A DNA stretch of 64,000 bases from Sinorhizobium meliloti 4H41 (GTDB lineage: Bacteria; Pseudomonadota; Alphaproteobacteria; Rhizobiales; Rhizobiaceae), in contig NZ_AQWP01000001.1 of NCBI RefSeq assembly GCF_000375585.1, positions 186,001 to 250,000 on the forward strand, in the 5' to 3' direction. Below, one piece after another: positions 1 to 8,481 of this stretch. Each line of letters begins with the position of its first letter. Position 1 is the first letter of the stretch. Position numbers and translations under genes: made by a program. The notes beneath the pieces were generated by a model. That model was not told where the DNA came from and ran no database searches. It worked only from the letters and a program-made list of their open reading frames with translations.

Positions 1-290
1 GCGGCCGTGCCCTTGAATTCGTCCATGATCTCTTCGCCCTCGGCGACGATGCCCTCGATCGCCTCGCAGGTCTTGCCCTGCGGGCGCTTGCCGATCATTT
101 CGAATACCTGCTGCAGCCGCTCCACATGGGTCTCGGTCTGCTCCTTGTGCTTCTCGAACGCGGCCTTCAGCTCAGGGGCCTGGGCTGCGCGTGCCATCTT
201 CGGCAAAGCCTTCAGGATTTTCCGCTCGGCATAATAGATGTCCTTGAGCGTATCGTGGAACAGGTCGTCCAGCGTTTTTTCTTTGGCCAT
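1..290 (-). CDS. DUF892 ferritin-like protein (YciE/YciF family), 3' end cut by window
   Basis: The 96 visible N-terminal residues begin MAKEKTLDDLFHDTLKDIYY and continue as amphipathic helices rich in Glu/Lys (AERKILKALPKMARAA, then a HKEQTETHVERL stretch), the pattern of the YciE/YciF (DUF892) ferritin-like four-helix proteins. The E-x-x-H-type residues in helices 1 and 2 suit a di-iron site, but the second half is outside the window. These proteins are generally linked to stress responses and their biochemical role is poorly defined. The ATG lies at 290-288 with a purine-rich leader upstream. The gene is divergent from the SDR gene that follows. Confidence 0.85.
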   Translation of the reverse strand, partial: MAKEKTLDDLFHDTLKDIYYAERKILKALPKMARAAQAPELKAAFEKHKEQTETHVERLQQVFEMIGKRPQGKTCEAIEGIVAEGEEIMDEFKGTA

Positions 291-448
291 TTCGGGTTTC
301 CTTCCTCGTCTGCTTCGTGTTGCCTTCGACCCGCAATCAACAGCAAAGGGCGAAGATTTGTTCCTCGCGACTGCAAAAAGCGCGTGAGACGCGGGTCAAA
401 TTCGTCGCTTTCGCGAAGGGTGTCCGTTTCACTTCAGGCGGAAATCGG

Positions 449-1282
449 GTGGTTGCAGCGTGGCGCATCGGCAATGGTCCCGCCGTCAACGCAGTCGGAT
501 GGAGAAGAATCATCTCGAGACTGGAAGGTAAGATCGCGATCGTCACCGGCGCAAGCTCGGGTATCGGCCGCGCCGCCGCGCTGCTCTTTGCGCGCGAGGC
601 GGCAAAGGTCGTCGTCACCGCCCGCAACGAGAATGCGCTTGCGGAGCTTACCGACGAGATCACCCGAGAGGGCGGCGAGGCGGCAGCGCTTGCCGGCGAC
701 GTGCGCGACGAGGCCCTGCATGAGGCGCTGGTCGAACTGGCGGTGCGCCGCTTCGGCGGGCTCGATACGGCCTTCAACAATGCGGGGGCGCTCGGTGCGA
801 TGGGAGAGATTTCGTCGCTCAGCGTCGAAGGCTGGCGCGAGACGCTCGATACCAATTTGACGAGCGCCTTCCTGGCGGTGAAGTATCAGGTTCCGGCAAT
901 CGCGGCGCGGGGCGGCGGTTCGCTCACCTTCACTTCGAGCTTCGTCGGCCACACGGCCGGCTTTGCCGGTGTCGCCCCCTATGCGGCGAGCAAGGCGGGA
1001 CTGATCGGGCTGGTGCAGGCGCTGGCCGTCGAGCTTGGCGCGCGCGGCATCCGCGTGAACGCGCTGCTGCCCGGCGGCACCGACACGCCCGCCAATTTCG
1101 CGAACCTGCCGGGGGCGGCGCCCGAGACGCGCGGTTTCGTGGAAGGGCTGCACGCATTGAAGCGCATTGCGCGACCCGAGGAAATCGCCGAAGCGGCGCT
1201 TTATCTCGCCTCGGACGGTGCCAGCTTCGTAACCGGCGCGGCGCTGCTGGCCGACGGCGGCGCTTCGGTGGCGAAGGCGTGA
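449..1282 (+). CDS. SDR family oxidoreductase
   Basis: Classical short-chain dehydrogenase/reductase that would use NAD(P)H on an unidentified alcohol or ketone. Counting from the GTG at 449, the TGASSGIG dinucleotide-binding turn is at residues 33-40, NNAG at 110-113, the catalytic Ser near 163 and the Y-x-x-x-K pair at Tyr178/Lys182 (YAASK). The end (LASDGASFVTGAALLADGG) is typical of the family. The start is uncertain: family alignments would place it just before SRLEGKIAIVTG at about position 512, where the codon is ATC, and no ATG, GTG or TTG is in frame between 449 and the fold. GTG 449 adds about 21 unusual residues. The substrate cannot be told from sequence. Confidence 0.85.
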   Translation: MVAAWRIGNGPAVNAVGWRRIISRLEGKIAIVTGASSGIGRAAALLFAREAAKVVVTARNENALAELTDEITREGGEAAALAGDVRDEALHEALVELAVRRFGGLDTAFNNAGALGAMGEISSLSVEGWRETLDTNLTSAFLAVKYQVPAIAARGGGSLTFTSSFVGHTAGFAGVAPYAASKAGLIGLVQALAVELGARGIRVNALLPGGTDTPANFANLPGAAPETRGFVEGLHALKRIARPEEIAEAALYLASDGASFVTGAALLADGGASVAKA

Positions 1283-1320
1283 GCGCAGAGCGTGAGCACA
1301 GCAACTGAAAGCGGGGAAAC

Positions 1321-1953
1321 ATGAAGAAACCTGGGTCGATGAAATCGCTTGAAGACCTCGGGCGCGTACGCCTCTCGAAGAACTTTTTCCTGCGCGATTT
1401 CCTTCACTCCGAAATCGCGGAGTTCTACCGGATTCCGAATATCCCCGACGATCCGGAACTGGCGATCGAGGCCGGACGGAAACTGTGCGGCGACCTTCTG
1501 GAACCGCTCGAGGCGACCTTCGGTCGGCTGCACATCCGCTCGGGCTACCGAAACCGTGCCGTGAACGCCTTCGGCAACGCCAACAGGCTCAACTGCTCGA
1601 CGAATGCGGCAACGGCCGCCGACCATATCTGGGACATGCGCGATGCGGAGGGCTGCATGGGGGCCACCGCCTGCATCGCCATTCCCTGGGTCTGGGACCG
1701 GGAACGTCACGAAGGCGGCTGGCAGAGCCTGGCCTGGTGGATTCACGACCACCTTCCCTACGCCTCGCTCTGCTTTTTTCCCAAGCTTTGGGCCTTCAAC
1801 ATCCAGTGGCACGAGAGGCCGCGCCGCAGGATCAGCAGCTACGCCGAGCCGCGCGGGCTGCTGACCAGGCCCGGCATGGCCAACCACGAGGGCAGCCATG
1901 CGCATTTTTACCCAGGGTTTCCGAAGCTTGCGGCCGGAGGCGGGTCTTCCTGA
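1321..1953 (+). CDS. Divergent peptidase M15-like protein
   Basis: 210-residue protein without a signal peptide. The stretch LHIRSGYRNRAVNAFG resembles the S-G-Y-R segment of the M15 D-Ala-D-Ala carboxypeptidase / peptidoglycan peptidase fold. A later DHIWDMRD and a C-terminal FNIQWHE could supply His/Asp/His zinc ligands, but spacing differs from the textbook H-x(6)-D motif. A role in peptidoglycan modification is therefore inference, and the protein may be catalytically altered. It follows the SDR gene by 38 bases with a good GGGGAA ribosome-binding site and may be cotranscribed with it. Confidence 0.7.
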   Translation: MKKPGSMKSLEDLGRVRLSKNFFLRDFLHSEIAEFYRIPNIPDDPELAIEAGRKLCGDLLEPLEATFGRLHIRSGYRNRAVNAFGNANRLNCSTNAATAADHIWDMRDAEGCMGATACIAIPWVWDRERHEGGWQSLAWWIHDHLPYASLCFFPKLWAFNIQWHERPRRRISSYAEPRGLLTRPGMANHEGSHAHFYPGFPKLAAGGGSS

Positions 1954-1968
1954 CGAGGCAAATCCCCT

Positions 1969-2919
1969 CTATTCGCTCACTTCGTTCAGCCGTCTTATCG
2001 CCTCTTCCGGCAACGTCAATTCCGCCGATCTCACCAGACTTGCCAGCTGGTCGGCATTGGTGGCGCTGGCGATCGGTGCGGTGACGCCATCGCGGGCGAT
2101 GATCCAGGCCAGCGCGATCTCCGCCTGTTTCGCGCCGGTCTCCTCGGCGATTTCATCCAAGACGCCGAGAATCCGCATGCCGCGTCCGTCGAGATATTTT
2201 TCGACGCCGCCGCCGCGAGCGGAGCCTTCCAGATCCTTGTGTGAGCGGTACTTGCCGGAAAGAAAGCCTCTCGCAAGGCTGAAATAGGTGATGACGCCGA
2301 TCTCCTCGGCGATGCAGAGATTGCGCAGCGGACCGTCATAGGAAGCGCGGTCGTAGAGATTGTATTCGGGCTGCAGCACATCGTAGCGGGGCAGGCCGTT
2401 CGCCGCCGCGACGTCGAGAGCGTCGCGCATCTGCTGCGCATCGAGATTCGATGCGCCGATCGCCCGCAGCTTGCCCTGGGAGAGAAGCGTATCGTAGGCG
2501 GCAAGCGTCTCTTCATAGGGTGTGCCGGGGTCCGGCCAGTGGGAGAGATAGAGGTCGATATAGTCGGTCTGCAGGCGTTTCAGCGATTCCTCGACTGCCT
2601 GCATGATCCAGCGCCGCGAGAGGCCCTTGCGGTCGGGTCCGAGCTCCGAACCGACCTTGGTGACGATGACGGCGCTGTCGCGCGAGCGTCCGGATTGCTT
2701 CAGCCATTTGCCGATGATCGTTTCCGACTCGCCGCCTCTGTTGCCCGGCGCCCAGGAGGAATAGACGTCGGCGGTGTCGACGGCGTTGAAACCTGCATCG
2801 AAAAAGGCATCGAGAAGCGAGAACGACGTTTTCTCATCCGCGGTCCAGCCGAAGACGTTGCCGCCGAAGACGAGCGGGGCAATCGAGAGGCCGGTACGGC
2901 CAAGTCTGCGCATTTTCAT
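1969..2919 (-). CDS. Aldo/keto reductase
   Basis: 316 residues beginning MKMRRLGRTGLSIAPL, with the complete AKR signature: DTADVYSS carries the catalytic Asp and Tyr, VTKVG the Lys, and DLYLSHWPDPGTPYEE the active-site His. The C-terminal region (LAWIIARDGVTAPIASATN) holds the NADPH phosphate-binding segment. It should reduce aldehydes or ketones with NADPH in the cytosol; the substrate is unknown. ATG at 2919 is preferred over the upstream in-frame ATG because homologues start there. It converges on the M15-like gene and is divergent from the Gfo/Idh/MocA gene at 3137. Confidence 0.93.
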   Translation of the reverse strand: MKMRRLGRTGLSIAPLVFGGNVFGWTADEKTSFSLLDAFFDAGFNAVDTADVYSSWAPGNRGGESETIIGKWLKQSGRSRDSAVIVTKVGSELGPDRKGLSRRWIMQAVEESLKRLQTDYIDLYLSHWPDPGTPYEETLAAYDTLLSQGKLRAIGASNLDAQQMRDALDVAAANGLPRYDVLQPEYNLYDRASYDGPLRNLCIAEEIGVITYFSLARGFLSGKYRSHKDLEGSARGGGVEKYLDGRGMRILGVLDEIAEETGAKQAEIALAWIIARDGVTAPIASATNADQLASLVRSAELTLPEEAIRRLNEVSE

Positions 2920-3136
2920 GGTTTCGCTCCATGTGGTTGGATGAAAACAAGCTGCGATGGGGAGGATTGCGGCAAAAACATAGGCCAGCTCGCCATCGAA
3001 TGACACCGGCATTCGTGGTTTTTCTGACCTCGCCACGGCTTGCTAGGTACGTACCTCGGGGATAGTCTCGGCGCAGCTTTTGACCCAGGGGAATGTCGCG
3101 CGTCCTTTGCGGCGCGCACGAAAAGGAGTCTGCCTC

Positions 3137-4123
3137 ATGCTGCGTTTCGGAATTTTGTCGACGGCCAAGATCGGCCGCGAGCTCGTCGTACCCGCCATCC
3201 AGGACGCCGAGAACTGCGTCGTCACGGCGATCGCGAGCCGCGATCTCGCCAAGGCGAGGACCATGGCCGACCGTTTCTCCGTGCCGCATGCCTTCGGCTC
3301 CTATGAAGAGATGCTCGCCTCCGACACGATCGACGCCGTCTATATCCCGCTGCCGACGTCGCAACATGTCGAATGGGCGATCAAGGCGGCGGATGCCGGC
3401 AAGCATGTGCTTTGCGAGAAGCCGCTGGCGCTCAAGGCCGAAGAGATCGACGCCGTGATCGCGGCGCGCGAGCGCAACAGGGTGCTGATCTCGGAAGCCT
3501 ATATGGTGACCTACAGCCCCGTCTGGCGGAAGGTGCGCTCGCTCATCTCGGAAGGTGCCATCGGGCGCCTCAGGCATGTCCAGGGCGCCTTCACCTATTA
3601 CAACCGCGATCCCGGCAACATGCGCAACGTCCCCTCGCTCGGCGGCGGCGGTCTGCCGGATATCGGCGTCTATCCGGCAATCACGACCCGGTTTTCGACC
3701 GGCAGGGAGCCGCTGCGCGTCCAGGCCAGTACCGAGCGCGATCCGGAATTCGGCACCGACATCTATTCGAGCGTTCGTGCCGACTTCGGCGATTTCGAGC
3801 TGAGCTTCTATATCTCGACACAGCTCGCCGCCCGCCAGGTCATGGTCTTCCACGGCGACAAGGGCTACATCGAGGTGAAATCGCCCTTCAATGCCGATCG
3901 CTACGGTCGGGAAGAGGTGGAATTGACCAACCAGAACCACGGCCAGTCGCAGCTCTTCCGCTTCCAGGATGCGCGTCAGTACAAGCTCGAGGCCGAGGCC
4001 TTCGCACGTGCTGCGAAAGGTGAAGCGGAGGACGTGGTGACGCTGGAAAACTCGCGCCTGAACCAGATGTTCATCGACGCGATCTACCGCGCCAGCGAAA
4101 AAGACGGCTGGGAGCCCGTCTGA
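3137..4123 (+). CDS. Gfo/Idh/MocA family oxidoreductase
   Basis: 328-residue NAD(P)-dependent sugar or polyol dehydrogenase. The N-terminal Rossmann fold starts [20 protein letters not shown], and the family's CEKPLALK motif, whose Lys is catalytic, sits near residue 96. The C-terminal alpha/beta domain contains [12 protein letters not shown], where the family commonly has an Asp/His substrate-binding region. ATG 3137 is supported by AAAAGGAG nine bases upstream. Likely oxidises or reduces a cyclic sugar or related carbohydrate; nothing nearby identifies it. Confidence 0.93.
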   Translation: MLRFGILSTAKIGRELVVPAIQDAENCVVTAIASRDLAKARTMADRFSVPHAFGSYEEMLASDTIDAVYIPLPTSQHVEWAIKAADAGKHVLCEKPLALKAEEIDAVIAARERNRVLISEAYMVTYSPVWRKVRSLISEGAIGRLRHVQGAFTYYNRDPGNMRNVPSLGGGGLPDIGVYPAITTRFSTGREPLRVQASTERDPEFGTDIYSSVRADFGDFELSFYISTQLAARQVMVFHGDKGYIEVKSPFNADRYGREEVELTNQNHGQSQLFRFQDARQYKLEAEAFARAAKGEAEDVVTLENSRLNQMFIDAIYRASEKDGWEPV

Positions 4124-4130
4124 AGCTAAA

Positions 4131-4165
4131 GGATCGGCCCGACGCACATTGCGCCGGGCCGGTCC
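4131..4165. terminator. Hairpin between convergent genes
   Basis: A 15-bp stem (arms 4131-4145 and 4151-4165, two G-U type mismatches, five-base loop) fills the gap between the converging oxidoreductase and membrane-protein genes. No clear T-run follows on either strand, so termination by this hairpin is inferred from position and stability. Confidence 0.6.
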
Positions 4166-4167
4166 AT

Positions 4168-4578
4168 TCATGCCGCCTGGAGCAGCCGCGCCTGAGACGC
4201 GCCCCGCATCTTGAAGAAGAGAAAGTCGGCGACGCCCACCATGGCCACGACGATCAGCGCCATTCCTGCGATCGTCAAGGCCGAATAGGCAGACGCAAGA
4301 ATGGCCAGGCTTCCGACCTGCCAGAGTATGTCGCCGGCGATGCTGATCCGCGTTGCGAGGGCGCTCGGCCCTTCTTTTCTGGCGGCGGCAAGGTGGAAGG
4401 CGCCCCAGACGAGGAGCCCAGCGCCAAGCGCCATGATCACCGCAGGCGACAGGGCGGGACTGACGACCGCCGCAAGCGGTGGCGCTGCCGTGAGGAGAGC
4501 CGAGCCGGCGATCAGCGAAAAGATGCCGTCGGCGAGAAATGTCTTGTTGAGAAGAGAGCGGGTGGAAAGGTCGAACAT
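4168..4578 (-). CDS. Four-helix integral membrane protein, function unknown
   Basis: 136 residues with four hydrophobic segments at roughly 18-37, 42-64, 77-97 and 101-122. No catalytic motif is visible. ATG 4578 is preceded by GGAGA at a good distance; an in-frame ATG twelve bases upstream is less well placed. It is divergent from an MmyB-like XRE regulator, and the perfect inverted repeat at 4636-4652 lies between them, so it is probably that regulator's target. I do not recognise a named family. Confidence 0.75.
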   Translation of the reverse strand: MFDLSTRSLLNKTFLADGIFSLIAGSALLTAAPPLAAVVSPALSPAVIMALGAGLLVWGAFHLAAARKEGPSALATRISIAGDILWQVGSLAILASAYSALTIAGMALIVVAMVGVADFLFFKMRGASQARLLQAA

Positions 4579-4635
4579 ATCTGTCTCCATCGGTTGTCGA
4601 TGGGCAGATGCTGGACCAGAGCGGTCATTAAACCA

Positions 4636-4652
4636 ATTACCTCCGAGGTAAT
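4636..4652. promoter_or_regulatory. Candidate operator of the MmyB-like regulator
   Basis: ATTACCT-CCG-AGGTAAT is a perfect inverted repeat with 7-base arms and a 3-base centre, lying between the divergent membrane-protein gene (start 4578) and the XRE regulator (start 4705). Position and symmetry fit an autoregulatory site that also controls the membrane protein. Binding is inference. Confidence 0.65.
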
Positions 4653-4704
4653 GGATTTTGTGCCGCGTTCGGGCGACGCTGCCCCCGCAACAGGGAAGAT
4701 AAAG

Positions 4705-5496
4705 ATGGAATTCGGCAGCCGCCTGAAGGAATGGCGAGGACATCGCCGCATGAGCCAACTCGATCTCGCAATGGCGGCGGGCATTTCCGCGCGCCATCTC
4801 TCGTTTCTGGAGACGGGCCGCTCCAAGCCGTCCGAGGGAATGATCCTGCGGCTCGCCTCGGTTCTCGACGTCCCCGCGCGTGAACAGGGCACGCTCTTCA
4901 CCGCGGCGGGCTACCGGCCGCGCGTTGCGGCGCGGCCCGCGACGGGTCTCGATGCAATGCCTCCGGCTGTCGCGCATGCCATCCGGCTGATGCTCGACCG
5001 GCACGATCCCTATCCGGGCCTCGTTTTCGACCATCAGTATACGGTGCTGCTGACCAATCCGGCTTTCGAGGCGCTTGTCGGTGCCACGGGCGTTCCGTTC
5101 AAGCCGGGGGAGAACTTCCTCGACGGCTTTCTCGGTGCGGAGAAGGTCCGCGGTCTCGTGGTCAATTGGGAAGCCGCCGCAGCCGATCTCGTTCAGCGGG
5201 TGCGCATGGAGGCGTGGCTGCAGGGTCCGCGCAGCCCATTGCAGCGAAGGCTGGACAGGCTGGTTGCCGACCCGGCGGTGGCAATGGCGATCGACAACTT
5301 CCCGGCGACGGACCGCTTGCCGGTGCTGCCCATCGAACTGCGCATCGGCGAAGCGTCGCTCAGCTTCATCACGACGCTTTCGACCTTCGGCTCGACTCAG
5401 GACGCGCTCGTTGAGGGCGTTCTGATCGAATCCTTCTTTCCGGCCGACGACGCGACCCGGCGCTTCTTCGGGCAGGTCGGGCGCGACGTCCAGTAG
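4705..5496 (+). CDS. XRE family transcriptional regulator with MmyB-like ligand-binding domain
   Basis: 263 residues. The N-terminal helix-turn-helix (about 5-60, with MSQLDLAMAAGISARHLSFLE) is followed by a C-terminal domain of the MmyB/MLTR type (DPYPGLVFDHQYTVLLTNPAF, later LSFITTLSTFGSTQD). In this family the C-terminal domain is a PAS-like fold thought to bind small hydrophobic ligands. Start 4705 has GGGAAGATAAAG upstream; an in-frame ATG at 4651 lies in the palindrome and is less likely. It probably controls itself and the divergent membrane protein. Confidence 0.92.
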   Translation: MEFGSRLKEWRGHRRMSQLDLAMAAGISARHLSFLETGRSKPSEGMILRLASVLDVPAREQGTLFTAAGYRPRVAARPATGLDAMPPAVAHAIRLMLDRHDPYPGLVFDHQYTVLLTNPAFEALVGATGVPFKPGENFLDGFLGAEKVRGLVVNWEAAAADLVQRVRMEAWLQGPRSPLQRRLDRLVADPAVAMAIDNFPATDRLPVLPIELRIGEASLSFITTLSTFGSTQDALVEGVLIESFFPADDATRRFFGQVGRDVQ

Positions 5497-5631
5497 AGCA
5501 CTACCGGGAGAGCCGCACACTCTCCCTGAATTGTTCCAGATCGTTTTCACCATTCCACACGGGACGGGAAACGATGTAGAAAAACGCGCCTTGCTGCTGA
5601 TCTTCGCCGCGCTGTCGGCTACAAGTGACGC

Positions 5632-7212
5632 ATGACTTCGTTCTTTGATTCCGAATCTCCCTCCAACGTCGCCGAATATTCGGTGTCGGAACTGTCCGGC
5701 TCGATCAAGCGCACGATCGAGCAGACCTTCGAGCATGTCCGGGTGCGGGGCGAGATTTCCGGCTATCGCGGTCCGCATTCGTCGGGCCATGCGTATTTTG
5801 CCTTGAAGGACGATCGCGCCCGCATCGACGCGGTCGTCTGGAAGGGTACCTTCGCGCGGCTGAAGTTCCGGCCGGAGGAGGGGATGGAGGTCATCGCGAC
5901 CGGCCGGGTCACGACTTTCCCCGGCTCGTCCAAGTACCAGATCGTCATCGACTCGCTGGAGCCCGCGGGTGCAGGTGCGCTGATGGCGCTGATCGAGGAA
6001 CGCAAGCGTAAGCTTGCCGCGGAAGGGCTTTTCGATGCGGGCCGCAAGCGGCCGCTGCCTTTCATGCCGAGGGTCATCGGCGTCGTGACCTCGCCGACCG
6101 GGGCTGTGATCCGCGACATCCTGCACCGCATTGCCGACCGTTTCCCGGTCCATGTCACCGTCTGGCCGGTGCGCGTGCAGGGCGACGGCGCCTGCGAGGA
6201 GATCGTGGCAGCGATCGAAGGTTTCAATGCGCTGCAGCCGGGCGGCGCCATTCCTCGGCCCGACGTGCTGATCGTCGCGCGCGGCGGCGGCAGCCTCGAG
6301 GATCTCTGGTGCTTCAACGACGAGGCCATGGTGCGCGCCGCGGCGGCTTCCGCCATCCCTCTGATCTCGGCCGTCGGCCACGAGACGGACTGGACCCTGA
6401 TCGACCATGCGGCCGACCAGCGGGCGCCGACGCCGACCGGTGCGGCCGAGATGGCGGTACCGGTGAAGGCCGATCTCGAGGCCCAGCTCGCCGGTCTCGC
6501 AGCCCGGCTCAAGGGCGCCGCGGCGCGGCAGATGGACAATCGCCGCCAGACGCTGCGTTCGCTTGCACGGGCGCTGCCCTCGCTCGACCAATTGCTCGCC
6601 CTGCCGCGGCGTCGCTTCGACGAAGCGGCCGCCGGACTCGGCCGTGGCCTGCAGATGAACACGGCCAACAAGCGGCGAAGCTTCGAGCGCAATGCGGCCC
6701 ATCTCCGGCCGGAGCTCCTGATGGCAAGGATCGTCGATCGGCGCCAGCGCGTCTTAGATGCCGTAAACCGGGCCGAGCGCATCGTCGAGCGTAAGCTTCA
6801 ACGTGGCGCTCAGCGCATTTCGTCCGCCGATGCCTCGCTCCGTGTTCTGCCGTCACGGCTGATCGGCCAGATTCATCGCGCATCGGATCGCGTCTCCAGC
6901 CTGAGCAGGCGTGGGGATGCGGCAATCGCCGCCGATCTGCGCAGGATGAAAAGCGCGCTTTCGGCGCAGGATCGCGTGCTGCAGTCGCTCTCCTATCACA
7001 GCGTTCTGCAGCGCGGCTTCGCGCTGGTGCGCGATGCCGCGGGCGAGCCGGTGAAACAGGCGGCTGCCGTGCATCCCGGGATGGCGCTTTCGCTGGAATT
7101 CGCCGATGGCCGCGTGGCGGCAGTCGCCGGCGAGGACGGCACTCCGCCGCAGTCGCCGAAGAAGCGGCCTGCGCGCTCCGGCGAGCCGACGAAGCAGGGC
7201 AGCCTCTTCTGA
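5632..7212 (+). CDS. xseA: Exodeoxyribonuclease VII large subunit
   Basis: 526 residues, full length (longer than the 456 of E. coli, as usual in rhizobia). The N-terminal OB-fold ([20 protein letters not shown] region) binds single-stranded DNA. The central catalytic domain carries [30 protein letters not shown] and [12 protein letters not shown], followed by a long coiled-coil region that binds the small subunit XseB. The enzyme degrades single-stranded DNA to oligonucleotides in repair. The stop overlaps the next start (TGATG), suggesting translational coupling. xseB is not adjacent. Confidence 0.97.
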   Translation: MTSFFDSESPSNVAEYSVSELSGSIKRTIEQTFEHVRVRGEISGYRGPHSSGHAYFALKDDRARIDAVVWKGTFARLKFRPEEGMEVIATGRVTTFPGSSKYQIVIDSLEPAGAGALMALIEERKRKLAAEGLFDAGRKRPLPFMPRVIGVVTSPTGAVIRDILHRIADRFPVHVTVWPVRVQGDGACEEIVAAIEGFNALQPGGAIPRPDVLIVARGGGSLEDLWCFNDEAMVRAAAASAIPLISAVGHETDWTLIDHAADQRAPTPTGAAEMAVPVKADLEAQLAGLAARLKGAAARQMDNRRQTLRSLARALPSLDQLLALPRRRFDEAAAGLGRGLQMNTANKRRSFERNAAHLRPELLMARIVDRRQRVLDAVNRAERIVERKLQRGAQRISSADASLRVLPSRLIGQIHRASDRVSSLSRRGDAAIAADLRRMKSALSAQDRVLQSLSYHSVLQRGFALVRDAAGEPVKQAAAVHPGMALSLEFADGRVAAVAGEDGTPPQSPKKRPARSGEPTKQGSLF

Positions 7213-7802
7213 TGCATATCCTGATGGTGCTCGCCCATCCGCTCGAAGAGAGCTTCGCTGCGAGTGTCGCGCGCGTGGCCAGGGAGACGCTCGAGGCCAA
7301 AGGCCATACGGTCGATCTGCTCGACCTTTATCGCGAAGGATTCGATCCGCGGCTGACCGTGGCCGAGCGGGGCAGCTATTTCGATAAAGGTTACGACGCC
7401 TCCGGGGTCTCCCGCTGGGTCGAGCGGCTGCGGGCTGCGGACGGACTCGTACTCGTCTTTCCGCAATGGTGGTTCAATTTCCCGGCGATCCTCAAAGGTT
7501 TCTTCGATCGCGTCTTTGCGCCCGGGGTCGCTTTCGACCATGATGCGGCGGGCGGCCGTATCATTCCTCGCCTCGGCAACATCAAGCTGTTCTGGGCGCT
7601 GACCAGTACCGGGTCCCCCTGGTGGGTCGTGCATCTCTACATGGGAAATCCGGTGCGGCGGCTGCTGAAGCGCGGCATCGCCGCCTTCTGCGGCAAGGGG
7701 CTGGACTTCCGCATGCTCACTCTGCACGACATGGATCGGGCGACGGAGGCGAAGCGGAAGCGCCATCTCGAGCGTGTGAGGGCTCTGGTGAGCCGGATCT
7801 GA
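7212..7802 (+). CDS. Flavodoxin-like NAD(P)H dehydrogenase (quinone) family protein
   Basis: 196 residues of the MdaB/NQO-like flavodoxin-fold family. [20 protein letters not shown] is the FMN/FAD phosphate-binding start and PQWWFNFPAILKGFFDRVF the conserved W-W/P-x-x-L-K-G-F-x-D-R-V segment. The enzyme should catalyse two-electron reduction of quinones with NAD(P)H, protecting against redox cycling. It overlaps the xseA stop by one base. It converges on the MarR gene at 7811 with an eight-base gap. Confidence 0.9.
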   Translation: MHILMVLAHPLEESFAASVARVARETLEAKGHTVDLLDLYREGFDPRLTVAERGSYFDKGYDASGVSRWVERLRAADGLVLVFPQWWFNFPAILKGFFDRVFAPGVAFDHDAAGGRIIPRLGNIKLFWALTSTGSPWWVVHLYMGNPVRRLLKRGIAAFCGKGLDFRMLTLHDMDRATEAKRKRHLERVRALVSRI

Positions 7803-7810
7803 CCGGCAAC

Positions 7811-8305
7811 CTATTCGAAGACCGCGAGGAATTTCCTGAGCAGCGCGTCCAGAGCCTCCCGTTCGTCGGGTTCGAGGCCTGCAACGAGGCGCTGCTGGTT
7901 GGCGACATGGTCAGTGACTGCGGCGTCCACGCGCTTGAGGCCCTGCGGCGTCAGGGCGATGAGGACGCCGCGCCGGTCTTCCGGATTGTCCAGGCGCTCG
8001 ACAAGCCCGGCTTTCTCGAGCTGGTCGATGCGGTTGGTCATCGTGCCGGAGGTGACCATCGTCGTTCCCAACAGATCCCCCGGCGAGAGCCGGAAGGGCG
8101 GGCCGGAGCGCCGCAGCGTTGCGAGCACGTCGAAACTCGCCGAGTTCAGGCCGTGTTCGGCAAGGGTGCTTTCCACCTCGCGAGCGAGATGGGCCCGGAG
8201 CCGCGATAGTCGGCCGAGCAGACCCATGGCCGTCACATCGAGCTCCGGCCGCTCTCTGCGCCACTGCGCCAGGATTTTGTCTACGTGATCCATATCCGTC
8301 TGCAT
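7811..8305 (-). CDS. MarR family transcriptional regulator
   Basis: 164 residues with the MarR winged helix. The recognition segment is around SPGDLLGTTMVTSGTMTNRID and the beta-wing contains RLDNPEDRRGVLIALTPQG. The terminal helices should mediate dimerisation. It is divergent from an EamA exporter across 176 bases holding a perfect 18-base palindrome (8418-8435) and a second copy of its left half, so it very likely represses the exporter and itself until a small molecule releases it. The ligand is unknown. Confidence 0.93.
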   Translation of the reverse strand: MQTDMDHVDKILAQWRRERPELDVTAMGLLGRLSRLRAHLAREVESTLAEHGLNSASFDVLATLRRSGPPFRLSPGDLLGTTMVTSGTMTNRIDQLEKAGLVERLDNPEDRRGVLIALTPQGLKRVDAAVTDHVANQQRLVAGLEPDEREALDALLRKFLAVFE

Positions 8306-8417
8306 TAGAGTACTTCCAGGAAAAGCGTGTAACGGTTTCCGTCCTTTCTATGAAACGTTGGAATGCTCCAGCGATCGGAGTGAACGCTTCATCCTTCCTG
8401 AAGTCGTAGCCACCATG

Positions 8418-8435
8418 TATCTTGACGTCAAGATA
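8418..8435. promoter_or_regulatory. MarR-type operator palindrome
   Basis: TATCTTGACGTCAAGATA is perfectly palindromic. It covers a possible -35 hexamer (TTGACG 8422-8427, with TAGAGT 16 bases further on at 8444-8449) of the exporter gene. The left half recurs at 8450-8460 (TATCTTGACGT), 32 bases or three helical turns away, at the expected transcription start. TCTTGACnTCAAGA is a common MarR-family operator shape. Confidence 0.75.
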
Positions 8436-8481
8436 AATTGGATTAGAGTTATCTTGACGTGGAGATTCTTGAGGTGAAGAT

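Noticed and set aside
4168-6702. 844-residue open frame on the minus strand
   Set aside because: Only its last 136 codons are a real gene. The rest is antisense to the xseA and XRE genes and stays open because of high GC and codon bias.
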